Of a stretch of 64,000 bases of DNA, positions 1-47,627 are shown in pieces. The position numbers and the translations under genes were made by a program. The stretch is from NCBI RefSeq assembly GCF_028476545.1, contig NW_026733878.1:84501-148500 (forward strand). The letters are read 5' to 3'. The first letter of the stretch is position 1; every line of letters begins with the position of its first letter. Under the pieces are notes generated by a model that was given only the letters and a program-made list of their open reading frames with translations, had not been told where the DNA came from and ran no database searches. Source of the DNA: Physella acuta. Its lineage: Eukaryota > Mollusca > Gastropoda > Physidae.

Positions 1-7899
<7,899 letters not shown>

Positions 7900-8394
7900 A
7901 TTTGCTGTAATAGTACTAGTACGTGTACGGACTTGTTACGATTTGTGAACTGCAGCGCAACACGCTGTTTGATGAAGTGACATGCCTTAGATTTTAAACT
8001 CAACGAAAATGACTAGACCTGAGCAGTGGGCGGGTGGGGGCGGCCGACCAGGGCGCCGACCGTAGGGGGCGCCAAAGAGACTACAAAAAGCTCATTTTAA
8101 GCTGAAGTATTAAATTATACACAAATTTACGAAAATAAACGACTTCAAGACTTTACACACTGATTTAATTGTTTTCTACAGCGATTTTGTGGCACCATAT
8201 TAGAAACTGTTACTGTACAGCAACTGGTAAGAAGCGCCACAAACCTTTCCAACTTGGTGTGGGGAGGGGGGGGGACTTTTTTTTACAAATAGGAATAACT
8301 ATATAGAGAAATGGAAGGAAGGGGTTATAATTGATATTCCACCCCGTGCGCCGGAATGGGTCGCTATGCCCCAGGACCAGAGGCGGACTTTTAA

Positions 8395-9847
8395 CCCTTT
8401 ATTTACGGAATTATGTTCTGAATGAGATTTTTACTTAAACAATGTGTTACTATATTGCTTTTGGCACATTCAAAGCATATATTGAAGGAAATTTCGTTTC
8501 ATAAATTTTTAATGGCCAAAACAGATATTGGTACTTATAAGTACCGTCAGTAAACTAGGACATTTTTTTTCAAAAAATTTTTTTTTACAAAACAGGAACA
8601 AACGATACAATTTATTAACTAATAACATGGCAATCATTTTAACAATCACTTTTTGTAATTTTCACACATAAATACAGCACAAAAGTATATTTTGAGTACG
8701 ATTTTTACTGGATTTTCTATCGGAACACATCTTAGACCTCAAACACAGCAAAAGTAGTCGACATGTCATGCTCCCTCAATCTTGTCTGTGGTCTTTCTAG
8801 TGTTGCAACGGTTGCCGGAATGAATATGCTTTTGCTGGAAGCTTCCAATAACTAGTACAATGAGCCGCATAAACAAACAAAAGCCTAGTCATTCAGCACA
8901 CAACTACTAGAAATACTAATATAATTGTAGCCTACTATAATGTTATGACAAGTCTACACTACAGTGCAAAGTTCATAAATAGAAGTGAGCTCAATGTGTT
9001 TTGGAAGAAGTAGTGGATTACTCTTTTCTGTTTACTGATTAAAATTTATCTTATAGATCTATACTATATGCAGAAGTATGGACTATTACTAGTCTACAGG
9101 TTTACATTATGTAAATGCTAGTTGTTGTAGGCAAGACAGTTTATTGCAGTAAATATAACTAACAAATTAAATCTTACAACCTGAACTAGGCTTTGGTATA
9201 CAAATGAAGTATACTAAACCTTATAAACGAGTCTGCAACTGATACCTTTATTCTTGTTATTTTTTTACTACTAGAAATGAACATGTAATTACAATATTTC
9301 TTAGGTAAACCATATGCAAACCTTCTTATAAATGTGTAAATATCATTTTTTGAGTACATTTCGATAAGTAATTATCAAGACAATATTTATGTAACTCCAC
9401 CTAACAAATCTGCAATTTTCTAAAAATCCTAAAAAAAATGACCGTGTGCCCTGACGGTACTTATAAGTCCACTTGTAAACATCGATCTAATACAAAGACA
9501 ATTTGAGTAAAATTGTATAACTAGAAGTTAAACACGTTTGCCTGACTATTGAAGGTGCCAATAAAAAATATTTGGGGTTGAAAACTTGAAAAATAAGGTA
9601 AAACAAAAGGAAATCAGGAACGGGTGTGAGAAATGTACAGAAAAATTGTGAACTACCGATATAGCAAGACATTGAAAAAGCGCCACACCATTAATTTTTA
9701 AAAAACATTGATACCTCCGACTACCGGCGACTCGGGGGAGATAATACTATAAAATATATCAATAATTTTTAAAATTCGTATTTAATTTAATATAATACAG
9801 GCAATTAATTAAAGTGGTACTTATAAGTACCGTCAGTAGATAAAGGG
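8395..9847. mobile_element. Non-autonomous piggyBac-type element
   Basis: Flanked by TTAA (8391-8394, 9848-9851). Terminal inverted repeats CCCTTTATTTAC and, inverted, CCCTTTATCTAC. A subterminal motif, GGTACTTATAAGTACCGTCAG, with a palindromic core recurs at about 8529, 9450 (inverted) and 9815. TTAA targets and CCC termini define piggyBac. No transposase was found in the 1.45 kb. Lies between the two oxidase genes. Confidence 0.82.
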
Positions 9848-10350
9848 TTAAAACATATCCACCCCCCTTCCCCCAGTCGTCATTATACTTATCATTTCTT
9901 TATCTTTCTGCATAGTTATACTTTCCTCTTCTTAATTTATTTACATAATTATGCTTTTATCATCTATTCATTATCAGATAATCTGTCGTTATATTTTTAT
10001 CTACATCAGTGGTTTGCAAAAAAAAAAAAAAAGATTTATTGCATTCTGTGTGTGTTGGGATGAAAGCACTGAATTTGTCTTTGGACAGATAAAAATCTTT
10101 GTTGCTTTTGGTGGGAAAAAGAATGGATCGATTACAACAGATTCTCGATTACAAAAGAAAACCTTAAGAGTCCCGAGATATTTTATTTTATTATTTTTTT
10201 TTTTTGAAAAACGAGCGGTCTTGTCACAAACGTTTATACTTCTACAGTCCGATTGCAATGGAAGTGATGAAGTGCTATTCAAACATTTAGTGTTATCAGT
10301 GTGGATGAAATACAGGGGGGGGGGGGTCTGATACGTTTCACAGTTAGTAG

Positions 10351-10555
10351 GTCTACTGATGGGGCAGATGACATACAGATCAGTACTAATGGGGCAGATG
10401 ACATACAGATCAGTACTAATGGGGCTGATGACATACAGGTCAGTACTGATGGGGCAGATGACATACAGATCAGTACTAATGGGGCAGATGACATACAGAT
10501 CAGTACTAATGGGGCTGATGACATACAGGTCAGTACTGATGGGACAGATGACATC
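10351..10555. repeat. 30-bp minisatellite between the two oxidase genes
   Basis: Seven units of ggggcagatgacatacagat + cagtactaat at exact 30-bp spacing. Because 30 is divisible by three, it makes open frames on both strands; these are not taken as genes. Confidence 0.9.
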
Positions 10556-11540
10556 ATTACGATTAATGCTGATGCTGTAAAATAATATTTTTTAAAATTT
10601 ACAATAACATAATAATAATGTATATGTTTAGAAGAATAAATAAAACAACATTAGAAAAGAATTCCAATTATTGTTTATTGAATAAGTGCAACTTTTATAT
10701 CTAAGTGAGTAGAAATTTTATTAAAAGTGCAAACACAAAAAATGTTTTTTGAATATATTTTTTTAATAGATTGTTACATTACATTTATAGATAGAATGTA
10801 AACTTGAGTTAATAAATCAAGTCTCAATAAACTATAAAACACTTTGTGCTATTAAAAAAAAAAAGTTTTATAAATAGTTTTAAATGTTGAATGATTACTG
10901 TAAGAAGTCTCTTAAAACAAATTTTGGCATCTGAGCTGCCTGAATTACAAAATAATTTCTAATTGAGTCAAACAGTAAATGTTTTTATGATAATTTAACC
11001 AGTAGATTTTAAAGTTGGTTTAGCCAATGTGTCTCCATAAAAATTACTGTATGCTTACATTTTATTTGAGGTAAATATAACCTAAAATTAGTTCATAAAA
11101 AATATTTATTATAAAACAATGATGAAAAAAATTAAGAGTTCATTAACTGAGATTTCCACTAACAAAATTAATTTATAAATAAATAAAACAAATGTTTTTT
11201 TTTTAAATTGTATTTTAAATAAATATCTCACTGGGATCAGTAATTTTCTAGTAAAATCATCAGAAATAGATAGATATGTACAAAAACTGTATTGAGAAAT
11301 ATCTATTTATCTATATATGATTGATAAATCCATCAACAAGATTCATTATAAGCTAAAAGTGTATAAAGTGCATTATTATGCAAAGCCAATATAACACTAT
11401 AAATATTATAAAAGTGATAAATATTTCTGTTCAATAGGTTGAAAGCTAAGCAAAATCTTTGTATTCATTATTTACAAATATAATAACTTTTAAACACATG
11501 TCTTGAAAACCAAGATTTGAGATGAAACTGAAATTTCCAG

Positions 11541-36877
<25,337 letters not shown>

Positions 36878-37033
36878 CGTAGAACTCGTGTGCTGGCTTG
36901 TTACAATTTGTGAACTGGTGCACACCGAAGTAGTGTCATGTGCCGCGAGCCACGCAGTTCGATGGCGTGACGACTGGTTGATTCAACACCCGACTCGCTA
37001 GACTAGACGCGAAATTTTACAACTTCTTCTGAC

Positions 37034-37184
37034 AAAGTTGGGGAAAGTTTATTCAATAGTATAATATTGTGAAGAGATAAAGTAGATGCAACTATAACGT
37101 ATGCATGCATAGAGATTAAGTTATAGTTGCATCTACGCTATCTCTTCACAATAGTATACTATTGAATAAACTTTCTCCAACTTT
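37034..37184. repeat. 151-bp near-perfect palindrome upstream of the oxidase gene
   Basis: Arms 37034-37098 and 37120-37184 (65 bp each, only a few mismatches) around a 21-bp loop containing ATGCATGCAT. Starts about 157 bp upstream of the start codon. No clear target duplication, so MITE or local inversion cannot be told apart. Confidence 0.88.
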
Positions 37185-37929
37185 ATATGTTTACAACATT
37201 ACTACACACTTCCTCCTTTCAACTTGCTATAGAAAGCTGGAGGTTTGAACGATCTATTAAAACTTGAATTATGGTGATCATAAAAAAGACTGTGGCCAAC
37301 TAATTTGTTTACAATTTGGGTGACGTTTTAATTAGGATTTGTAAAACCCTATTTGACATGTAGGCCTTTTACTGGCTTTTAATTTATTTTGTTTATATAT
37401 TGACTTTTTGTTAACTTAGAAAATTGAAAAATAGGAGGGGGGGGGGGGGGTGGTGGTGGTCTGAGATTTGATTGAGTTTAAGCATATGTGGTGTTTGGAG
37501 AGGGGGAGTAAATAATTGAGTAACTGTCTGGGTTGAAAAAGGGGAGACAATATTATTAGTTCCCCCTTCAATGATTTGCAGCTTGTGTTTTATCGTCTGG
37601 TTAACTCATTGTCTTCGATAGGGACGATATAATGGACTGACCCCCACCCCCACCCTTATATAGACGTTCAGCTACTTCTATGTTTACAATTACATCCCCT
37701 GCAACTCTGCATCAAGACAAATTCCGTCTCTCATCTAAGAAAACTCTGGTCCTATTTTGACCACTAACCATTTTATAATTCAACCCAAAATTTCAACAAG
37801 CCGAGCTGTATTTGAACAGCCCTGCACACAGCCCCATGTGGGTATGAATGCTGTTTACGCTGGCTGGCAGCCGATGACTTACTAGTGGAAGATGTGGACT
37901 ATAGTACGCTGCCATGACCAAGCAAAAAG

Positions 37930-38135
37930 CATTTGGCGGTGCATATTGTGGTGGGGTAGTTGGTGCATATTGTGGTGGGGTAGTTGGTGCATATTGTGGT
38001 GGGGTAGTTGGTGCATATTGTGGTGGGGTAGTTGGTGCATAATGTGGTGGGGTAGTTGGTGCATATTGTGGTGGGGTAGTTGGTGCATATTGTAGTGGGG
38101 TTGTTGGTGCATATTGTGGTGGGTAGTTGGGTTTG
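37930..38135. repeat. 24-bp minisatellite upstream of the oxidase gene
   Basis: About eight units of ggtgcatattgtggtggggt + agtt, followed by TG-rich sequence to 38440 (tgtggtatgagtatgg-like). Open frames here are repeat artefacts. Confidence 0.9.
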
Positions 38136-39779
38136 TTTTTATGATAGGAGTGCTTGAGTGTTGTGAAGAGTAGTATTGTATACGTTAATTAGTGAATTTT
38201 ATATGTTTTGTGGAGTGGTGTGGTATACATATAGTTATGAATCTTGATGATGAAGGATGTATTTTATGTATGTTGTGAGTGGTGGTGTGGTATGAGTATG
38301 GCCAAGCATCGTGATTGTGAACAATGGATTTCATATGTTGTGATTGGTGTTGTGTATTATGATGAATCTTGATGACTCGTCGTCTCGATAATTGCACATT
38401 TGCTAAAGTCAGTTTTCGTGATGTGAATGAACACATTAAAAAAAAAACTGAATAAAATGTGTAGGCCTTGTATATCTTAATTTATCAGAGAGAAGGTAAT
38501 AAAAGCAAATTAATTCCTAATTTGCTTATGATTTAAGAGTTGTTTTATTAAACATATTATTGTAGACAAGATTATTGTGTAAAAGTTTATATTTCAACAC
38601 TCCAAAAACTGTAACAGGAACAAACAAAAGTTGCATCTTGATTTAAAATAATTGTTATTGAAGCTATCGACTTGGTTTTTAAAAAAAAATTATAACACGT
38701 CCTCTGTTTTTTTAATTTTATTTCATATCTAAATTATAACATGACCCCCCTCCCCTCTTAGAAAAAAGCCTGCTGGCGCCTATATTGCTTGCACATCTAA
38801 AATTACTCTCCACATCAGATGTTACTGTCACCTACTTAAACACACTCAGAACCAGAGTATCGGGTAACTTGTTGATTTGGTTTAGTGGCTTGACGTGTTT
38901 ATCTGGCCACTCGAGGCAGCCTATATGTCACATACAGTTTATTAAGCTTGCTTCATTCAGGCATATATAGCATCGTGTGATCTTTGAAGGTAGAAAGATC
39001 ATTAACTCCTGAAAGGTCAATGATTTTTAAAAGCGAAATGATCTGACATCTTAAAAAAATTTAACGTTATTTTGTTAAACAACTTATTTTCTATTAAAAA
39101 GAAAGAAAAAACAACAACAGTTCATTAGGCAGGCCTGATGCCTATCGTTAGTGTATCGATGACACAGCACATTTAATGTTTTATCTAATTGAAATTCTAC
39201 ACCCTCCATTAAAACAACAAACTACTCTAGGTTAGGTAATTCTATACCTTTTACAAGTTATTCACAAATACGATATTCCGCCTGTAAAGAAAGAATTTAA
39301 AACCAGTTGTCCAAAATATATTTTTTTAACTTCTGCCTATAAAATAAACCCCCACCTCACCCAAACTGCCTATAAAATACCCCCCCCCCCACCCCTGTGA
39401 CCCCACCCAAACTGCCTTACTGTGTTATTCACTGAACCAAATCGGTGAGAGTTTATGTTAAAGAAAAAAAAATCGTTACCTGCCGTGACGTTATCGGTTC
39501 TGTCGAGTCATTGCTGCCATAAACTAGGTCACAGCTAGTGCTTGTGTCTGGATATAGAACAGGGGGTCGGGGAGAGAAGGTGCATTAGAAAAGGGTGGGG
39601 ATGGATAGTGTACTACGTTATGATGTGAATTGGTGGGTTCAAATCCCGTTGGGTTTAAATTGTTCTGTCTTTACTTGGACTATATTCTGTACCTTTGTCT
39701 ACCCTTGGCGTTGAAATATCACTTTCTGTTTACATTGCTATTACATTATGACTTTATTTATCTGCATATGAAGCTAAGA

Positions 39780-40310
39780 TTTTAGTACATACATATTCTC
39801 AGACGGTTTCATCAATGCGTTACCAATCCTATATTCTCAGACGCGTGAGCTTGTTTTCTAAAAGTGAGCTATTTAAATGTCAACAAGGCCTGCGCTATAT
39901 TTATTGGATCATATTTGTCGGGGCAGGGGTGTGCTTACACTACCGCCCATCACACCCCATATCGTGGTGTGTTCAAGCCTTGTGTGTACGTTAATCACTC
40001 TGTGTAATAGTGAGTTAGAACACACTTCGGCAACCGCCCAGTGTCAGGGATGTAGCAGGGCGCCCTCGGGAGCCCCCCCCCCCCCCCAGCGACACTACTG
40101 CAGGGACGCCGCGTAAGATTCTTGGCTCGGTTTAATCAACAAATGTCGTGTGCCACCATGTCAATATTATAAGGTACTCCTTAAAACTAACGTAGGCGCC
40201 ATAGTGCTCAAGGGATAGCCCAGAGCGCAAAATCACACCATACAGACATTGCATTGAAATTTTTAAAAATTCCCAGACACCGGGCAGCGTAAGGCATAAT
40301 AATATGATGA
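39780..40310 (+). repeat. Third copy of the dispersed repeat
   Basis: Matches at catcaatgcgttaccaatcc, gaacacacttcggcaaccgcc and cgccatagtgctca to the 900-1650 region. Its tail-like piece (gatcggatgaatgatgtagc) reappears at 41636 after intervening sequence. Confidence 0.65.
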
Positions 40311-40380
40311 TTAATTAGCACATAAGTCAGGCCCTTTACAAATAACTTTTACCGCTAATGTCAGTACAGGGTCCGACCGA

Positions 40381-40489
<109 letters not shown>

Positions 40490-41179
40490 GTAGGGGCCAC
40501 ACTTATTTAAACCATGTACCCCTTCAACCCCCCCCCCCCCCCTCCAAATAAAAAAAAAACCTAACAATATTTTAAAAATTGAATTAATCAGGTATTTCTT
40601 ACTTTTAAAAATAAGAAGTTTTGTTATTTATTATGAAAACTGTTAATGAATGAAATCTATTAATACTTTTAATTTTGATCTGGGCTCGATGTTAAATTAC
40701 GTCAAGAAGGGAAAGTACTCTTAATATTTTCAGGAAAATCATCTAAGCTTGGTTACTTCCCGTTAAATTTAAATATCAACTTACTTTTTAAATTTTTTTA
40801 GATTTATAATCACTTAAAGAAGATAAATTTTTTTTTTAAAACCTTTATATTAAAGAAAATTTTAAATGTGACGAAGTTTAAAAAATCCTATCTTTCTTAA
40901 TTCTTTGTTCGTTAATATGTGAAAGAGTTGGAAGAGCTTCGAATGCTGAAAGCATGCCAGAGTTTAGCGAAGATGTTAACAGTGTTGAACAAGAGATGAA
41001 GAATGCCATTCAAGCAGCGACTTCCTCGGCAAAAGGACATGCGGCCGAGGGTATGGAACCACCAGAGTACAGACTTGTTGCCTGACGAATACTATGTATT
41101 GATGATAATAATGCACTTGGGGCCACTGGTGACGGGTGCAACCCTGGTTAGGTTTAGTCATCGGATGTAGCCAATGTAG

Positions 41180-41640
41180 TTTCCCTGCTTTTTCCAACAG
41201 CTTCCCAGCCTTTTCCAACAGTTTTTTCTAACGACTTCGCAGCTTTTTCCAACAGCTTTCCAGCTTTTTTCCAACAGTTTTTCAGCTTTTTTCAACAGTT
41301 TTCCAGCTTTTTTCAACAGCTTCACAGCTTTTTCCAACAGCTTTCCAGCTTTTTCTAACAGCTTCCCAGCTTTTCCCAACAGCTTCACAGCTTTTTCCAA
41401 CAGCTTTCCAGCTTTTTCTAACAGCTTCCCAGATTTTTCTAACAGCTTCCCAGCTTTTTCCAACAGCTTTCCAGCTTTTTCTAACAGCTTCCCAGCTTTT
41501 TCCAACAGCTTTCCAGCTTTTTCTAACAGCTTCCCAGATTTTTCTAACAGCTTTCCAGCTTTTTCCAACAAGCTTTCCAGCTTTTTCCAACAAGCTTCCC
41601 AACTTTTCCCAATAGCTTCCCAGCTTTTCTTGGTGATCGG
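41180..41640. repeat. 21-bp minisatellite
   Basis: About 20 units of cagctttttccaacagctttc-like sequence; the complementary strand reads as an open frame of LLEKAGK heptads up to 217 codons. Strong pyrimidine/purine strand asymmetry. It sits where the dispersed-repeat tail resumes (gatcggatgaatgatgtagc). Judged non-coding. Confidence 0.88.
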
Positions 41641-42414
41641 ATGAATGATGTAGCAATGCATAAAAGACAAAAACGTGTTTTTTACATGTACAACTGCATG
41701 TGTCCAGCTCACACGTCGGATAACCTTCTGATTTAGGGGCCATTCAGAAATAAAGTCATGCTTTTTAAACGACTTACAAAAAGCCAGACCCTTACCATTA
41801 ACTGGGGTCATTTATCAATAGCAATTGACTTTAAATAATGTGCAATAAATTCATTTAGTAATGAATAACCTTTTTTAAATAATATAAAAAAAATCTTGTT
41901 TTGTGAATTAGATTCATCAAATACTATGCAAGTTAATTAAAATCTGCTGACCTGTGCTGAAGTGGCGAATGCACGGTTAGAAAGTTCACAAACGATACAT
42001 TTATTTACTCGCTACTTGCGAGGTTAAGAAAGAGGTTTGGGATGGGGGTCGGCTCTGAAAGAAACTTGAAAGCGACAAGAAAGCGTCCATGTACATAAGC
42101 ATCGTCAGAATTTTGGCATGGTTTTCCCAAAAATTCTTGTATTAAAATTACTCAAGGGAGAAAATCAAAAGTATACATGTTTTCTATCACATTTCTTGTA
42201 AAAGCAAAAACAAGTAAACGCATATAGACCGAAGTTACTAGTACTTAATTCTTTTTAATGATATGTAGGATACATACAGGATAGTACAGGATAAAAGTTC
42301 TACCAATATCACAAACACATATTATACATAAAAAATGTACAATGGAAGTATCGTACAATTTCGTACATCATGAAAGACAACTACATAAGAATATCTAGAG
42401 GCTTATCGAGCTAA

Positions 42415-42805
42415 GGGGTCATCCATAAATGACGTCACGCTATTTTGGACGATTTTTACCTCCCCCCTCTCCCCTCCGTCACACGTCGTCACAAAAAGGC
42501 AACCCCCCCCCCGTTAAAATGACGTCACACCTCAACCTACAACCCCCCTCAAAATTGCAGTTGAACTTTTTTAAAACATCGATATTTTTCTAAAATCTTG
42601 TCTAAACTATTACAATTTATTAAAACAGTTATCTAAAACGCGAAATAACGTCTAAAATTCGTTTTTTAACATTGCTTTTTTATAATGCAAAAGTGTGATG
42701 TCGCAACATCTGAACCCCCCCCCCCCCTCCAGCTCATCACACATCGTCACAAAATTACGGACCCCCCTCCCCCCTACGAGTGTGACGTCATTTATGGATG
42801 ACCCC
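42415..42805. mobile_element. Harbinger-type MITE, 391 bp
   Basis: Inverted ends GGGGTCATCCATAAATGACG and CGTCATTTATGGATGACCCC, flanked by the trinucleotide TAA (42412-42414, 42806-42808). A TWA duplication is the PIF/Harbinger signature. C-rich internal blocks are themselves arranged as an inverted repeat. A degraded relative seems to end near 53285 (tgatgtcatttatggttgac). Confidence 0.82.
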
Positions 42806-44334
42806 TAAGGACAAACTTGTTTTTCTTCAAAGAGTTTTGCCGGCGGCAGCGTGTGATTGATTGTAGGGTAAATAGAACTCGGCCTTGACAATGGTTAAAA
42901 CAATTACAATTATAAATAGCTTTTTTATATGTAAATATATTGGCGATAATTTTCGAGCCCCATATTTGGTCCCCAGCCCCTGCTCCATCTCGCCACAGAA
43001 CACTTTCCAGGGTCTGTCTAACGTTTATAATGCTAATGTGTGAACGTGTTACGTGCCCCCTGTTTGGCTATCAAATAGGAGCTACTAGTCACAGAAGTCA
43101 TTAAAATTTTGAAGTTTTTTTTCTATATTTTACACTACAGTTTGTGTAGTGGATTGTAATGTTTGCGGAAGAGTGTGGTATAGTGAATGTTAGATAAAGA
43201 TAATGGTACCGCAGCTACAGTATAAGTTTTTTTTACAAACCAAACTTGAAAGCAGAAATGCACGATCATTAAATTAAAAATTAAAAAAAAAATTATAGTC
43301 CGCTGTGGGCCCCTAAAAGGCTTCCCCCCCCCCCCCCCCCACAGCAATGCAGGGTCTGGCGGCATGGTAGTTTCGCCTTTGGTGTGTGTGTGTGTGTGTG
43401 CTTAATTAAAACTTTTCAATTTATTCCACGGCTTTACCTAGCTAGTTTTCATTGTACAAGTATTTAAATTTTTGTACACGTATTTCTACTTCCGCCATAA
43501 AATATTGATAGCATGATAAAATCTATAAAAGTAAGTCATACACTCTCTTGAGTATTCTAAATGTAATATTAAAATTTCTTGTTTACATTCATACTCGCGA
43601 ATTAATTAGAAAGCGAGGAAATAGTAATAGTTAACATACAACAAATCTATACTAGTGTGTAGAATCGTTGAGTCGTACAGGCGCAATTAATTATAAAGCA
43701 TATCCGGTTAAATTAGACTACATTTAGAATTCTGGATATGGAATCTAGATCATCTTCAAATTTTTTTTTCAGTTAATATTGGAAAGGATTTCCTCCAATA
43801 CTTTTAAATATTAAGTGTTAACTTGTTATGTGCCAAACAGGCCGTTGACTCCAATCTCAGCCAGCCTTTCTTTTAGGATTTACTTCCATAGCCTTTGCCC
43901 TTTCTTCAACCAAGAACAAACTAAAAGGCAGCAATTTTTATTTATTTTTATTTTGGAGTTTTCTCTCCTAGATGCTGTCCCCGGGGGGTTCGAACTCAAG
44001 ACTTTTCGGTTTAGCAACTATGAGCTATACTGACCCGTCCACGTCCACCCTAAGATATAGATCTAAAAGTTTTCCTTCTAGGCCTATATATCAGGACTTT
44101 TTACTCCAACTTGAGTCTAAAGAAAGCTTTATTTTTTGTTCCCAATGTTAAAAATCAACCCGTGCAGGTGAAATTTTAATAGTCAAAGTTGCTGCCTCTG
44201 ATATTTAAAAAAAATAATTTAATTGTCTGAATAAAATGTTGAATAATTGTGCTACTGTTTAAATATTTTTTTAATAGTGGAAACAGAAAGTCATAAAAAT
44301 ACATTTGTGTGTGTCTATCTAATAAAAAGGCACG

Positions 44335-44490
44335 GGATGACTTGGCCTTACGGTAGACCACCTGAAAGTCGTGGGTTCGCATCTCGGTCGCGAGTCTGCA
44401 ATGAACATTGCGTCCTGCCACCGACTGAAACTGCGGCTGGACATGTTGCTGGCCGCCCTATGTCATTATACGCAGTGTTAAAAAAAAACA
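44335..44490 (+). mobile_element. tRNA-like SINE fragment
   Basis: B-box-like GTGGGTTCGCATCTC preceded by an A-box-like ggccttacggtagacc. The body differs from the 13.2-kb SINE. Other tRNA-like remnants lie near 4920, 39640, 43990, 47390 and 61180 (minus or plus strand). Confidence 0.5.
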
Positions 44491-45055
44491 ACAGATTTTC
44501 TCTATTCTACCTGCCCTATGGACTTAAGTCAAAAACTAGATTAAAAAAAACTCTGCGCTGGTAGATGAATCTAAATAAAATAGACAAATAAATATTTAAA
44601 AGCGATCTCTGGGCATCTCGAATCTCTTGAAAACGATCTGGGGCGTTACTTCCCTCTACTGAAGGGATGAAAGAAGTAGAAACTACATTCATATGTAATC
44701 CACACTCTGCTCCTATTAATGTTACCCACATTCAGGATAAATAAAGGGTGAAGTCTTGAATTTGTGAAATGATTTCGCTGCAGGTTGACGAAAACCTGCT
44801 CACTCAGTGTTGATGTCTTACGTACTACATACTTAAATGTGGCGATGCTTGCTTTTCGAGGTTTAGTTCCGTTTGTGTCTACACAGCTTGTGGATTTTCA
44901 CTACTTGTTCGTTTAAAAAAAAACAGATTCAATGTTGAGAATAGCATGTGGTTGGTGTTAAAATAAAACCTTCATCGCAAATTTTGATGCTAGGTATAAA
45001 ACATTTTTTTTTAAATATTAAAAAATTTAATTATTTTTTTTTACATTATTGGCGT

Positions 45056-45064
45056 TATAAAAAG
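45056..45064 (+). promoter_or_regulatory. TATA box of the secreted-protein gene
   Basis: TATAAAAAG about 120 bp upstream of the ATG at 45176, leaving room for an ~85-nt leader. The position fits a core promoter; not proven. Confidence 0.55.
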
Positions 45065-45175
45065 GGGTCTCCACTTGAAAAAGCTTTGCAAATAAGTGAC
45101 TTAAATAACTGAAACTTTAAATTTTCATCGTCAGATAGATAGTAATTTCTTAAAGAACCCAAGCACCACACTAAG

Positions 45176-46991
<1,816 letters not shown>

Positions 46992-47586
46992 GTGAGTACA
47001 TTTGTAAATCTATGACAGCAAACGTTAAGTTTGCCTAGCTACTAGTATATAATTGATAGTAGTTGCGGAACTGGAAGAAATAAAACTAGAGTGATCTCCC
47101 CTCAAGTTTCTCATTCATAGTTTTATATACGATTAAAGGGAATGATGACACTCCCAGTGCGATCAAGCATAACAAATGTTTGCGTTTTTATTAAACTTTC
47201 GAATAGAGCAGTGAAAGTAAAGTTCCCCTTTCAAGCCTAACGATACACAAAACAGATACAGTAGATTTTACATGTTTCTTGACATCTGAGGTTTGGTGTG
47301 GCAGCACTACGCCCAGCCCTATTTACTTTTCCTAAAGTGAGTCGGATACCTTTCGGAACTGAGTGGGCTTACAGACGTCGTGCAGTCACAAGTTTAAACC
47401 TAGATCCGAACTCGAGACCTTTTACTATGTATTTAAATTACTATCAAGGTGTGTGAATTATTTGGATTTAGGTCTCCTTAAACAACGTGTCTGCCTGTAG
47501 AGTTTCCCAGTCCAAACTGAATGAACTCTAACAATTGCATCTATATAGAGTGCGTTTCAACTTTATGCCTCTAATATTTTTTTCAG

Positions 47587-47627
47587 CGTTTTTGATGTTT
47601 CGTGCAATAAAGAATTATTTAGAATAA
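47587..47627 (+). CDS. Possible terminal exon of the secreted-protein gene
   Basis: Pyrimidine-rich acceptor (ctctaatatttttttcag), right phase, then 13 codons (AFLMFRAIKNYLE, first Ala split) and TAA. Short and unsupported by homology. The alternative is that the true last exon lies further right. Confidence 0.3.

Noticed and set aside
10279-10585. Repeat proteins of about 90 residues on both strands
   Set aside because: Produced by the exact 30-bp minisatellite, which cannot gain stops in any frame it leaves open.
39477-39523. Possible extra first exon (ATGGCAGCAATG...) with donor gtaacg, minus strand
   Set aside because: Stops after nine codons; at most a non-coding leader exon of the oxidase gene, without support.
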